Part shown: piece after piece, positions 31,701 through 40,749 of the stretch
Numbering within the stretch: position 1 is the stretch's first letter
Layout: each line of letters starts with the position of its first letter
Origin: an uncultured Lachnospiraceae bacterium
GTDB taxonomy: Bacteria > Bacillota > Clostridia > Lachnospirales > Lachnospiraceae
Assembly: GCA_900539175.1 (NCBI GenBank)
Contig: UQAW01000007.1
Location: 1-64,000, forward strand
Length of the DNA: 64,000 nucleotides
Direction: 5' to 3'
The notes under the pieces: model-generated
Database searches by the model: none
Told to the model about the DNA's origin: nothing
The model's input: only the letters and a program-made list of their open reading frames with translations
Translations under genes and position numbers: made by a program

Positions 31701-34700
31701 GAATCTATGGAATCATAAAGGCGGGGGCAGCGTATCTTCCAGTGAGTGAAGAACTTCCAGAAGCTCGTATCGAGTACATGCTTAATGATTGTAAAGCAGG
31801 CATTATTGTCCTTTCAAAAAAGGAGAAAGAGAAGTTCTTCGGATATTCCTGCATTTATTTAGAAGAATTCCGAAACCTGCCAAAACCAACAGAGCCTATG
31901 GTATATGAGGCAGTGACCCCAGATGATTTAGCGTACGTCATTTATACATCAGGTTCAACAGGCAATCCCAAAGGTGTAAAGGTAAAGCATCAGTCAGTGA
32001 TTAACAGGATTAATTGGATGAATAAACAGTTCCCAATTAAAGCAGATGATGTGATTATGCAAAAAACAACATATGCATTTGATGTATCTGTCTGGGAGAT
32101 ATTCTGGTGGGCGTATTCAGGGGCCAGTGTATACCTTTCAGAACCAGGGGATGAAAAAAGACCGGAAGAATTGGTGAATAAGATAGAGCAGTTTGGGGTA
32201 ACGGTAATTCATTTTGTGCCGACTATGTTTTGCATGTTTCTGGATTATGTTGCCCATTTCAAAGTAATAGAAAAGCTAAAAAGCTTAAGGTACATCTTTT
32301 TAAGTGGAGAAGAATTGCCAGCGGACTATGTAAACCGTTTTTATGGATTGACCAATGGAATTCTAGAAACGAAGCTGGTGAATCTGTATGGACCAACCGA
32401 AGCTACAGTGGACGTTACGTATTTTGAGTGCGACAGAAATACGGATTATGAACACATTCCAATTGGTAAACCAATTGATAATACCTATCTGTACATTTTG
32501 GATAAGGAAAGAAAGGTACAGCCAATTGGAGTAAGCGGTGAGCTTTACATTGCAGGAGACGGAGTAGCGGAAGGATATCTGAATAAACCAGAGCTTACCA
32601 AGGAGCGTTTTGTGGATAATCCATTCCAGACCAGCCGTAAAATGTATAAGACAGGTGACTTATGCAGATGGGAAGAGGATGGCAATATCCAATACTTAGG
32701 AAGGCTTGACCATCAGGTAAAAATCAGGGGTTGCCGTATTGAGCGTGGCGAGATTGAAAAAGTACTGCTTCAGTATGAAAACATAAAAGATGCCGTTGTA
32801 ATCGACAAAATGGGAAAAGACAGGATTATGTTTTTATGTGCCTATGTTGTCAGCGATAAGGAGCCAAAGACAGACGAAATAAAAGCATTTTTAAGAAAAT
32901 ACCTCCCTGAATATATGGTGCCATCTTATATTGTAGTAAGAAAAGAATTTCCAATGCTTCCAAATGGTAAAGTAAATCTTGCGAAGCTGAAAAAAATCGA
33001 TATTTATGAGAAACCGGCAAAGATAAAGAAACCTATTAACCAGACAGAAAACCAGATTCATACGTTGTGGGCAGAGGTATTAGAGCAGAATCCTGAAAAT
33101 ATCAGTACGGATGATAATTTCTTCGACATCGGCGGGAATTCCATCAGGCTTATGTCCTTGTGTATGGCGCTAAATGTAAATGGATGGAATACAGTAACAG
33201 TGGCACAGCTATTTTCTTATCCGACTATTCATGCAATGGCACTTTTCCTGGATGGCATAAAGAATGTTGCGGATACAGGTAAAAAAGAATATAAAAAGGA
33301 AGAAATAATAGAAGTAAAACAGGAAAATGCAATTCAGGCGGAAACGGATATTGCCGTGATTGGTTTATCGGCACGTTTTCCAGAGGCAGGAGACTACCAT
33401 GCTTTCTGGGAAGAATTGCAGAACGGAAAGGATTTTATTACAGACATACCGAAGGAAAGAAAAAGGGATGTTATCAATTATTTTGAATCAAAGAACGAAC
33501 CAGTAGAGAAACTAGCGTGGAAGAAGCTGTCTTATCTTCGGCATATTGACCAGTTTGATTATTCGTTCTTTCACATATCACCCAAGGAAGCAGCGTTAAT
33601 GGATCCGAATCAGCGTATTTTCCTTGAGACCGCTTATGAGGCAATCGAAGACGCAGGATATGGTGGAGACAGCTTGTACGGAAGCAATACCGGAGTATAC
33701 GTAGGCTTTAGCGGAGATGCACTGTACAAGAACTTTATTCCAGAGGTTAGTAAAGAGGCGGCATCTATGGCATTAGCGGGTAATATTGATTCAATGCTTC
33801 CAAGCCGTATCTCGTATTTTATGAATTTTCATGGGCCAGCGGTTATGGTCAATACGGCATGCTCATCCTCTTTGGCAGCAATACATTATGCATGTAAGGC
33901 ATTGCAGGAAAATGAATGCGGGACTGCACTTGTGGGAAGTGTAAAACTGTGTCTTCTGCCAGTAGAAAACAGCTTCTCCTTTGGAATAGAATCTTCTACT
34001 GCAAGAACGTGTTCATTTGATGAGTATTCAGATGGTACTGGGGGAGGAGAAGGGGCGGCAGCCGTGCTCTTAAAGCCGCTTAGCCAAGCTGTAAAAGATG
34101 GAGATTCCATCTACGCAGTTATCAAGGGAAGTTCGTTGAACCAGGATGGACGTTCTGTTGGAATTGTGGCACCTAATCCAGAAGCGCAAAAACAGGTGAT
34201 TCTGGATGCATGGAGAGCATCTGGTGTTGATCCAGAAACCATTTCCTATATCGAAGCACATGGTTCGGGAACAAAATTAGGAGACCCCATAGAGATTGAA
34301 GGAATTACAGCAGCATTCCGCCAATATACCAACAGAAAGCAGTTTTGCGCAGTCAGCTCAGTAAAATCAAACCTGGGACATCTCGACCATGCTGCGGGAA
34401 TGGCTGGATTTGTGAAAGCAGTCTTATCTGTATATTACGGAAAACTGGTTCCGTCCTTGCATTTTTCAGAACCAAACAGGCAGATACCATTTCGTAAATC
34501 ACCAGTCTATATCAATGACCGTTTAAAGGATTGGAAGTGTGACGGGCAGAAAAGAAGATGCGGAGTCAGCTCCATGGGCCTTAGCGGAACTAACTGCCAC
34601 ATTGTTTTGGAGCAGGCGCCAGAGTTAAACAAAATTGACAAAATAGAAACAAAGCCATTCATTTTCACTATGGCTGCAAAAAGTAAAAATTCACTGCAGA

Positions 34701-37700
34701 GACTGTTAAATACATATATTCAATATTTAGAACAGAAGGAAGTAGAGCTTCAAAATGTATGTTACACCCAAGCGTTAGGAAGGGGACACTATCAGTACAG
34801 AATAGCCTGTGTAGTAAACAGCCAGCAGCAGCTTCTGGAAAAACTGAAGGCATTCGTGGAAGCTGGATTGGGAAAGGATGGAACGGAAGGCTTCTATAGG
34901 GAATACAGGGGTGTGTATGGACAAGGGAATGACAAGGGATCGTATACAAAACAAGAATTAGAGGACATAACCAGAGAAGCAGGTCGGCTTGTAGAACAAG
35001 TCAGACAAGAGGATATGTCTAAGGAAGATGATTTAGAAACCCTCTGCAGGTTATATGTGCAAGGAGCGGCTGTTGACTGGAATGGATTCTATGAAGGCAT
35101 AGACGCAAAAAGGATTTCCCTTCCGTGCTACGCATTTGAACGCAATCGATGCTGGGTAGAAGCCTATACGAAAAAAGCAGGATATTACAAAGAGGATAAT
35201 GAGGTTTATTATCAGACAAAGTGGAAGAAGCAGGAGCTGCCAGAGAAGAATGATAGGGCAAAACGACTTGCAGTCATCATGAGACCATCGGATTTAGAAA
35301 TGGAGCTGGGGGATATACTTGATAAGTATTCGGATTGTACAGTACGGATGATACTAGGTGGACAGTATCAGAAAATCAGTGAAAACGAATATTATATCCG
35401 TTCAGTAGCAGAAGATTTCCAGAAGATATTAGAAGAACATAAATTAGACAAGGTGATACTGAGCATGGCGCTCTCTCTGGAAAGAGAGGATGGCGACACA
35501 GAGTCATTAGAGAAGTATAGGGCTTACCTTACTAAGAATTTGTTTGTGCTTAATCAAGCATTAAAGAAAAGTGCAGTTCAGGCAGAGGTCATACTGCTAT
35601 CTAGGTGCAGTACCCGAGTAGAGGGAACAGAAGCAATAATCTATCCAGAATGCTCTGTATTGGAGGCGTTTGGAAAGGTAATGCCTCTTGAGAATCCGGC
35701 AATCCGTGCAAGATTTATTGACGTAGACGATAACACGGAACTTAATCTAGTTGCAGGAGAAATCTGCTCAGAAAGAAAATGGTTTAAGACCGTTTATCGA
35801 AACCAAAACCGTTACTGTGCATTTCTTCATGAAGTAGAGAAACCAGAAAAAGCGGAGCAGCGTATCAGAGAAGGTGATGTATATGTTATTACGGGAGGGC
35901 TTGGCGACTTAGGTCTGGAAACGGCACTGAATCTTGTAACAGAGCATCAGGTAACAGTAGTGCTGCTCGGACGTAGCGCATTCCCAGAGAAATGCAGATG
36001 GAATAATATCCTGATAGAAGGGAAAGACGATGCGTTATGTCATAAGGTGAAAATGCTGCAAAAAATGCAGTACGGAAGAGGAAAAGTCATAATCAGGCAG
36101 GCGGATGTTGCAGATTCCATGCAGATAAGAGGAATCTTAAAGGGAATATACGAGGAATACCATCGAATAGATGGAATATTCCATTATGCAGGTGTTAATA
36201 GCGGGCAGACCGGGAAACTTCTATGGGAACAGCGTTTGAGCGATTTTGAGGAAGAACTGAAGGCAAAGGTAAAAGGAACTTTAATTCTCTATGAAGAAGC
36301 AGAACGATACAATCCACAATTCCTGATTGCATTTTCCTCGCCAGTTTCCCTGATTGGAGGAGTTGGAGCTGGTTCCTATACCGCATCCAATTTGTTTCTG
36401 GATGCATTTGCAGATAGCACGGTGAACAGAACGTTCAAGTTACAGACAATTGCCTGGGCGCCTTGGGCAAGGACAGCAGAAAAGCTGGGAGAATATTTTA
36501 AATCTAAAAAACAGCTTTTCAAGATAATACAGACAGAACAGATGTTACATGTATTAGAAACCATGATTGCCTCCCATGAGACAAGTGTAATCTTTGGAGA
36601 AATCAATTTTGAGTGTGAATTATTCCAGATATACAACCAACTTCCATTTCGATTAAGCAGTACATTAGAGCGTAAGCTTAAGACAGAAACAAGGGGACAT
36701 GAAAGAAAGCGGCAGATCCGAGCCAAAGGACGAAGCGAAAATGATTATACGGAGACGGAATTAGAAGTGGTTCAGTATTTTGGTAAGATGCTAGGATACG
36801 ATGAGATCAATATCCATGATAATTATTTTGAATTAGGCGGAGACTCTGTCAGTGGGGCGAAGATAGTGAATTCCCTGAACGAAACCAGAAATGGAATCTT
36901 AAATACCACAGATCTTTTTACCAATCTTACCGTATATGAATTTGCGAAAAGGATTGAGGAAAAGATGCAGGTCGAGGATGCCAAAACTGGATACAGTACC
37001 TTGGAAGTACAGGAAGAACAGAATGAAAGCATACTAGAATTATCGTATGCCCAGCGAAGAATCTATATTCAATGCAGCATGATGGATTGTAAATTAAGCT
37101 ACAACATACCAGTGTGTTATGACATAGAAGGCAGTATATCCATTGATAAACTAGAGACTGCAATGAATCAGATGATTGCGCGCCATCAGATATTTAGAAC
37201 CACATTTGAAATACGGGAAAGCGGGCCCGTGCAGGTGATTCATGATCACTACCGGCTTCAGTTTGAGCGAATTAGTTGTAAGGAAGAGGAGGCCGATGAA
37301 ACGGTTTTAAGTCTCGTTCAGCCATTCCAGCTTGATAAACTTCCTCTGGTCCGTGCAGCGGTTGTGGAAATCAGTTCTGACAGACATTTGTTGTTTTTAG
37401 ATCAGCACCATATCATATCAGATGGTTTTTCACTCAATCTCGTGATGGAGGAATTATTATTTGCGTACTTAGATAAAGAATTGCCAAAACCAGTGCAGTA
37501 TTCTAGCTTCACGAAGTGGCAGAATGCAATGCGCCAGACTGCACGCTATGAAGAACAGAAGAATTTCTGGGAAACCATGCTGAAAGGATTAATGCCCAAA
37601 ACAGCATTGCCTTATGATTATAGCGATAAACTAGAACAGGCATTTGAAGGAGGAACATACCGGAAGCAGCTAGGAGAAGAATTGACCGGGCAGGTGCTGC

Positions 37701-38386
37701 GTTTGGCAGTACAATTAAGAACTTCAGACTATATCTTCCTGCTTGCCGCCTTTTACGTTCTTCTATATAAAAATACAGGTTCTCGGGACATTACTATTCT
37801 TACCCCTGTTCTGGGAAGGGGTAAAAAGGAATTTGAATATGTAATGGGTAATTGTATTAATCTTCTCCCATTAAGAAATTATCCGAAAGCAGAAATTAGC
37901 TTTGCCGAATTCCTTCAGGATGTAAGGGATAGAAGTTTGTCCTGCTTTGGCAATGAAAATGTTCAATTTGATGATATACTGGGACTTCCAGAAGTGGATC
38001 AGAGGGTGAATATGTTTTCGCAATTCAATATCATGTTTGTTAAAAATGATGTAGAAAAATTGAAAGGTCAAGTAAAAGAAATGACTATAAAGGAGCATAA
38101 TATTCCTAATAAAACTGCAAAATATGATTTATCTCTGGAAGTGAAATCGGCTAAGAATATTGGCCTTGCATTTGAGTATGCCAGTAGTCGATTTAAGCCG
38201 GAGACAATAGAAAAACTGGCTTTACAATACATAGATATCATTAGACAGGTGGCTGCCAGCCCAGATATGAAAATAGCAGATATACAGAGGCTTAAACAAG
38301 ATAACAGTAAGAAAAAGAAGAAGTTAATAAGCCTGCTGGAAAATCTTAAGAATGATATTTCTGATATGGGAGGTAAGGACGCCTGA
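25730..38386 (+). CDS. giant PKS-NRPS: KS-DH-KR-ACP-C-A(Ser)-PCP-KS-KR-ACP-C
   Basis: The largest gene encodes 4218 residues. ATG 25730 is preferred because AAGGTG lies 6 bases before it; GTG 25721 is also possible. Domains: KS1 (Cys202, EVHGTGT, NLGHQD); DH (HSINGKNLFPG from His653, D in LLDNGIN); KR (GGIGGIG near 1127, Tyr1272); ACP (GGDS, Ser1421); C (HHLITDG from 1612); A (about 1925-2420, TSGSTGNPKG), code D-V-W-H-F-S-L-V-D, the serine code; PCP (GGNS, Ser2471); KS2 (Cys2711 in NTACSSS, EAHGSGT, NLGHLD); KR (GGLGDLG near 3390, Tyr3550 in GSYTASN) with no DH; ACP (GGDS, Ser3706); C (HHIISDG from 3893). It ends with a C domain plus a Lys/Asp-rich tail. The A-PCP it needs is the next, separate gene, 23 bases on. 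Expected steps: an enoyl unit, Ser, a beta-hydroxy unit, then condensation with Gly. Confidence 0.94.
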   Translation: MKEQISELNIRKIMDSAAGKAKRIEQDLIKDIAVIGIGIRFPGADNVDEFWNNIAHKRDCIGELSDIRKNDVRAYMECKESDKEIVFRKGAYLDDISHFDYSAFHIAPKEAELMDPNQRVFLETAWQAIEDAGYTERIKGSLTGVYAGYSGSALDSYAAIISEYDQGVLDIAFAANLPSVLAGRLSYLLDLKGGSMVIDTACSSSLVAVHNACKAIQHRECEMAIAGGCKITLFPLEHQGKIGIESSDGKTHTFDNQSDGTGEGEGAAAILLKPYEKAKKDGDYIYAVIKGSAVNQDGHSIGLTAPNGQAQQEVIRKAWKDAGVPPDTISYVEVHGTGTSLGDPIEVDALSKAFSSQTSRKQFCAVSAVKTNLGHQDTVSGIAGLVKAILALNNKKLPPFAHFNTPNQKIDFTASPVYICDRLMDWEVDGVRRCGVSSFGLNGTNCHMVLEEALYNPCGAEKEGLKNPCYHALLLSAKNKEFMKQTLQREREFLAEQTHIQLEEFLYSHHTGKIHLPWRLAIVFNEVKDLCEKIDKLLYLDMQAIEDTFFQTAEEKTDRIEYLREWNQDKEKILELSRRYVEGYRVDWDKYYQSSAVKRCRIPLYPLDRKYCWVKNRQQADQKLLGMKTADYQGICIYQRTFQVKDHWVLKEHSINGKNLFPGASLIEMAAELGYQLYPGGIVCLQKFMLLEPFFVDRQEKKTVQVIAEKKDGYYAVSILGKGTEDSWVKYAECQLYREEMLEREKLEINWERDDDVENIKISNTERFVDAGDRWNNINSVKIEENDCFVQLKLAERYEDEARYYYMHPALLDNGINAALHLESDGNFLPFYFEKIYIAGTLGNQIQSSIHMVSRDKEQGLLSYRIKMADRQGNVKVFIEDYVARRMDKNSLEKRDSAMFHEVKWQAQEQLELTEKNAGSDVILLKDETELGRKVKMAFEQAGYSVKTCLMAEGKIESRLQGLLMNQKPFSRINLVLAVPDSRENTEIDNADQIQQEFMEQIHWIKLLMREYINLKFRCFVVTESACSVMENEKGGNLIGAMLAAFFQVVNQESSNMTGKCLDFDSNTSLQYLVSELEQGEGDKEDSFIAYRRNVRYKQIIKDVPVNHFSDKQTVIEKDGVAIVAGGIGGIGLEICKRIADLQNGTICIIGKTPLEENKSDKNVKQKLKTLTGFGAKVVYYSCDIAEKEALEQVFQNIAEQFGKVQLVLNMTGVSGNGYVQYKQDSEMVNVIGPKVKGTSNLYELCKKHQIGTLLLWSSISSFLGGPGQSDYAAANAYMDALAMNQREVGTKIISVDWSRWENIGMAKGIEGRDELFYPVTGEEGVKAFEKILAYKGARLVVGRINKEHAYFRKHFSKEMNKIRLDSSHELQDAQEAVRLTGRKDKNYTKLEKQLALIWGQTLGLTEIDVYDSIYNQGGDSILATRIVNAAKEKYHITISISEIFKYASIDKLANYLEQKEVAASEVKEIKENAQTIRTESQYYPLSVEQKRIYFLHQLSELKTVYNLPFHTVLPKMLKPDYLHKAIEILGERHLVLRTVFLSRNGVIMQKVLDRLDLEIECVKLQDEDQDRALELLFQRENEFIFDLSKPLIRVMLIELNDQSCCLYLNLHHLITDGWSTRILLQELYQIYTCQEQGKEVTLQELPLTYFDWIQERENWLQTGQAKEMEQYWLKELEAPLPVLELPSDFKRPRVQQYQGNYVLGFLDEEVTRKVKKLAEFSHTTLHVVMMSVYFVLLQKLTGNKDIIVGFPMTLRSGRELEQVVGLFVNTLCVRAELNPEDTFSAFIKYIKEKSYQAYEHNQYPFDELVMKINPERDLSRTPIFSTFFQFYDDIPQERAGISLYDFSLYCKHAGERIELRAEYSTGLFRKETAEKYLTYFCRLLDQVLDQTEAKLKDLSLMSTEEYHQVTCGFNQTEAAYNKEATLADLLSWDIKRAGNQIAVRTLDSQATYQQLENDSNQLARCLVDRGVQKGQVIPICASRSVEMLIGIYGIIKAGAAYLPVSEELPEARIEYMLNDCKAGIIVLSKKEKEKFFGYSCIYLEEFRNLPKPTEPMVYEAVTPDDLAYVIYTSGSTGNPKGVKVKHQSVINRINWMNKQFPIKADDVIMQKTTYAFDVSVWEIFWWAYSGASVYLSEPGDEKRPEELVNKIEQFGVTVIHFVPTMFCMFLDYVAHFKVIEKLKSLRYIFLSGEELPADYVNRFYGLTNGILETKLVNLYGPTEATVDVTYFECDRNTDYEHIPIGKPIDNTYLYILDKERKVQPIGVSGELYIAGDGVAEGYLNKPELTKERFVDNPFQTSRKMYKTGDLCRWEEDGNIQYLGRLDHQVKIRGCRIERGEIEKVLLQYENIKDAVVIDKMGKDRIMFLCAYVVSDKEPKTDEIKAFLRKYLPEYMVPSYIVVRKEFPMLPNGKVNLAKLKKIDIYEKPAKIKKPINQTENQIHTLWAEVLEQNPENISTDDNFFDIGGNSIRLMSLCMALNVNGWNTVTVAQLFSYPTIHAMALFLDGIKNVADTGKKEYKKEEIIEVKQENAIQAETDIAVIGLSARFPEAGDYHAFWEELQNGKDFITDIPKERKRDVINYFESKNEPVEKLAWKKLSYLRHIDQFDYSFFHISPKEAALMDPNQRIFLETAYEAIEDAGYGGDSLYGSNTGVYVGFSGDALYKNFIPEVSKEAASMALAGNIDSMLPSRISYFMNFHGPAVMVNTACSSSLAAIHYACKALQENECGTALVGSVKLCLLPVENSFSFGIESSTARTCSFDEYSDGTGGGEGAAAVLLKPLSQAVKDGDSIYAVIKGSSLNQDGRSVGIVAPNPEAQKQVILDAWRASGVDPETISYIEAHGSGTKLGDPIEIEGITAAFRQYTNRKQFCAVSSVKSNLGHLDHAAGMAGFVKAVLSVYYGKLVPSLHFSEPNRQIPFRKSPVYINDRLKDWKCDGQKRRCGVSSMGLSGTNCHIVLEQAPELNKIDKIETKPFIFTMAAKSKNSLQRLLNTYIQYLEQKEVELQNVCYTQALGRGHYQYRIACVVNSQQQLLEKLKAFVEAGLGKDGTEGFYREYRGVYGQGNDKGSYTKQELEDITREAGRLVEQVRQEDMSKEDDLETLCRLYVQGAAVDWNGFYEGIDAKRISLPCYAFERNRCWVEAYTKKAGYYKEDNEVYYQTKWKKQELPEKNDRAKRLAVIMRPSDLEMELGDILDKYSDCTVRMILGGQYQKISENEYYIRSVAEDFQKILEEHKLDKVILSMALSLEREDGDTESLEKYRAYLTKNLFVLNQALKKSAVQAEVILLSRCSTRVEGTEAIIYPECSVLEAFGKVMPLENPAIRARFIDVDDNTELNLVAGEICSERKWFKTVYRNQNRYCAFLHEVEKPEKAEQRIREGDVYVITGGLGDLGLETALNLVTEHQVTVVLLGRSAFPEKCRWNNILIEGKDDALCHKVKMLQKMQYGRGKVIIRQADVADSMQIRGILKGIYEEYHRIDGIFHYAGVNSGQTGKLLWEQRLSDFEEELKAKVKGTLILYEEAERYNPQFLIAFSSPVSLIGGVGAGSYTASNLFLDAFADSTVNRTFKLQTIAWAPWARTAEKLGEYFKSKKQLFKIIQTEQMLHVLETMIASHETSVIFGEINFECELFQIYNQLPFRLSSTLERKLKTETRGHERKRQIRAKGRSENDYTETELEVVQYFGKMLGYDEINIHDNYFELGGDSVSGAKIVNSLNETRNGILNTTDLFTNLTVYEFAKRIEEKMQVEDAKTGYSTLEVQEEQNESILELSYAQRRIYIQCSMMDCKLSYNIPVCYDIEGSISIDKLETAMNQMIARHQIFRTTFEIRESGPVQVIHDHYRLQFERISCKEEEADETVLSLVQPFQLDKLPLVRAAVVEISSDRHLLFLDQHHIISDGFSLNLVMEELLFAYLDKELPKPVQYSSFTKWQNAMRQTARYEEQKNFWETMLKGLMPKTALPYDYSDKLEQAFEGGTYRKQLGEELTGQVLRLAVQLRTSDYIFLLAAFYVLLYKNTGSRDITILTPVLGRGKKEFEYVMGNCINLLPLRNYPKAEISFAEFLQDVRDRSLSCFGNENVQFDDILGLPEVDQRVNMFSQFNIMFVKNDVEKLKGQVKEMTIKEHNIPNKTAKYDLSLEVKSAKNIGLAFEYASSRFKPETIEKLALQYIDIIRQVAASPDMKIADIQRLKQDNSKKKKKLISLLENLKNDISDMGGKDA

Positions 38387-38409
38387 TAAAACGCTAATGG
38401 AGAAAAAAT

Positions 38410-40734
38410 ATGCTTCAATATAAAATAAATGAGATGGTCAAGAGATATCCTGACAGTGTGGCATTGGTTTTTCAGGATAAGGAAATGACCTACGGTGAGC
38501 TTCATCAGAGAAGTAATGCAATCGCTTCTGAACTAAAGAAAGCTGGAGTAGGAAAAGGGGATATTGCAGCAGTTTTTGCAGAACGCTCGTTTCATATGAT
38601 TGAAATTATTTTAGGAATCTGGAAAACCGGAGCGGCATTTCTCCCGATCGATATTGAGATTCCAAAGGAACGAGTTCAATATATGTTGCATGAAAGTTCA
38701 GGAAAAGCAATCGTTGTAACAAACCAATCAACTGGTATTTGGGAAAAATACCAGCTAAACTGCCCGCTTGTTATAGTAAATGTTGATCAAATAGAAAAAC
38801 AGATAGTATTTGAACCTTTTGTAGAAGAGGAAGAGGATACGGCGTATGTCATATACACCTCTGGCACATCCGGAAAGCCAAAGGGTGTTATGGTCAGCAA
38901 TGGAAACCTTAACAATTTTATAGATGCCATGGAAGTGGTTTTTCCGCACCTTACGGGAAAGAAAATGTTAAATATAACAACTATATCATTTGACATTTTC
39001 CTAATGGAAACCATTTTCCCGTTGACACAGGGGATGATGGTTGTGATTGCCGATGAACAGGAACAAATGATGCCTGAAAAGCTTGCAGGCTTGCTGAATA
39101 AGCAGAGAATAGACGTTATGCAGACGACGCCTTCCAGGTTAGAAATCCTATTAAGGAGTGGAGAATTCCGGGAGCATGTAAAGCAGCTTTCTGCTATCAT
39201 GATTGGTGGGGAAGCGATGCCAAAGGCACTTGTGAAAAAGCTGGAAGCGTATACAGATGTTTTGATTTATAACATGTATGGACCGACAGAGGCAACAATC
39301 TGGAGTTCGGTAAAGAAAATTAAGGATTCCCAGAATATTACCATAGGAAAACCGCTCCTTAACACTGCATTTTACATATTAGACAAAGAAGGTAAAAGGA
39401 TTGAGGATGCTGGGCAAGCAGGAGAATTGTGCATCAGTGGAAAAAGTGTTGCAAAGGGATATTTAAATCTACCAGAGCAGACAAAAGAGAAATTTTTAAT
39501 AGACCCATTTGAGGGAGAATGCAGGATGTATCGTACCGGAGACCTGGCAAGATATCTGGAAAATGGAGAGATAGAACTAATCGGAAGGATGGACGATCAG
39601 GTTAAAATAAATGGTTATCGTATTGAACTTGAAGAAATTGAATTCCATTTGGAAAAGCTTTCAGAAATCAAAGAGTGTAAGGTGGTGGCCAGAGATTCTG
39701 GAAGCGGAGTGAAATATCTGGCAGGATACTATGTTGCAAACCAGGTAATTAATGAACGGTATATCATGGAATACCTACATACAAAACTTCCAGAGTACAT
39801 GGTACCACTTGTGTATGTAAAGCTCGAAAAATTCCCGTTATCGTTAAGTGGAAAGATGAATGTGTCCTTGCTGCCTGACCCATTCGGGGTGACAAATGAA
39901 GAAAAAGAGGGACAAACTGCAGAACTTAAGGAGATCAAGGCGGCATTAATGGAGATTTGGCAGGAGATTCTGGATAATGAAAACCTTACAGAAAAGACGA
40001 ATTTCTTTGCAGCAGGGGGAAATTCGCTTACTATTGGCATGATGCTCTCAAGAATCAACGCAGTGTACCCTAGTTCCGTTGATTATGCGGATGTATTTTC
40101 ACATCCATCAATCTCCATGCTGGCCAGTCTGATATTGGATTCAAAGCAGATACAGCAAAGCTTTGTAGTCAGTACCGTGGCACTTCAGGGAGAATACCTG
40201 GCAGATGGTGAAATACTGCAAAATAACACGGTTCTGAAAGCGGAAATAGAGGAAGATAAGGCAACGGTATTTAAAGCAGAGCTTGAAAAAGACGGATATC
40301 AGAAAGAAGAAGGCTTATTAGCTGCATTTCTTCTGCTCATGTACCAGATTGCTGAGAATTCCGTTGTGGGCCTGACTCTGGTATGGAAAACAGCGGAACG
40401 GATGGAAGCATTTCGAATTAATCTCGAAGAGATGGAAGAGTTTTCAGAACTGATTGATTCTGCAAGAATTATACTGGAGAGTAAGGAAAAGAAGATTTAC
40501 CATCAGGAAAATTGCAAATTTATCCGCGAAGAAAAAGAAATTTCTGTACTGTTTTCCTATAATGGCAAGCTGAAGGATTGTGTGAAGGAACAGATGGACT
40601 GGGTATGTGATATCACCAGCTATGACGAAAAGATAAAAATTATATTTGAGTATAATCCTGAAAAAATATCTGGCAGAAAAATGATAAGCCTATTTCGCGC
40701 TTATCTGAATCTGCTTGATACAATCATAGAATAA
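38410..40734 (+). CDS. NRPS A(Gly-like)-PCP-half-C
   Basis: A 774-residue protein that starts directly at the A domain (about 8-490), with TSGTSGKPKG near 149, MYGPTE near 290 and KINGYRIELEEIE near 400. PCP Ser539 lies in AGGNSL. The pocket residues read D-I-M-Q-M-G-M-I-W, close to the glycine code seen in A1 of the 573 gene. With no C domain of its own, it must act with the C domain that ends the preceding giant protein. After the PCP come about 185 residues of half-C. The AT-rich ribosome site (GGAGAAAAAAT) lies just ahead of the ATG. The next PKS in line is at 41732, beyond the methyltransferase gene, and lacks N-terminal docking helices. Confidence 0.92.
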   Translation: MLQYKINEMVKRYPDSVALVFQDKEMTYGELHQRSNAIASELKKAGVGKGDIAAVFAERSFHMIEIILGIWKTGAAFLPIDIEIPKERVQYMLHESSGKAIVVTNQSTGIWEKYQLNCPLVIVNVDQIEKQIVFEPFVEEEEDTAYVIYTSGTSGKPKGVMVSNGNLNNFIDAMEVVFPHLTGKKMLNITTISFDIFLMETIFPLTQGMMVVIADEQEQMMPEKLAGLLNKQRIDVMQTTPSRLEILLRSGEFREHVKQLSAIMIGGEAMPKALVKKLEAYTDVLIYNMYGPTEATIWSSVKKIKDSQNITIGKPLLNTAFYILDKEGKRIEDAGQAGELCISGKSVAKGYLNLPEQTKEKFLIDPFEGECRMYRTGDLARYLENGEIELIGRMDDQVKINGYRIELEEIEFHLEKLSEIKECKVVARDSGSGVKYLAGYYVANQVINERYIMEYLHTKLPEYMVPLVYVKLEKFPLSLSGKMNVSLLPDPFGVTNEEKEGQTAELKEIKAALMEIWQEILDNENLTEKTNFFAAGGNSLTIGMMLSRINAVYPSSVDYADVFSHPSISMLASLILDSKQIQQSFVVSTVALQGEYLADGEILQNNTVLKAEIEEDKATVFKAELEKDGYQKEEGLLAAFLLLMYQIAENSVVGLTLVWKTAERMEAFRINLEEMEEFSELIDSARIILESKEKKIYHQENCKFIREEKEISVLFSYNGKLKDCVKEQMDWVCDITSYDEKIKIIFEYNPEKISGRKMISLFRAYLNLLDTIIE
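40160..40731 (+). other. C-terminal half-C (C-lobe) domain, copy 3
   Basis: Last about 185 residues of the 38410 protein. They have a KAELEKDGYQKEEGLLAAF helix, LLLMYQIAENSVVGLTLVW, then DITSYDEKIKIIFEYNPEKI and a final helix (MISLFRAYLNLLDT). It aligns by eye with copies 1 and 2 and with the C-lobe of full C domains. The HHxxxDG lobe is missing. Confidence 0.6.
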
Positions 40735-40749
40735 AATGGAGGAATGCAC

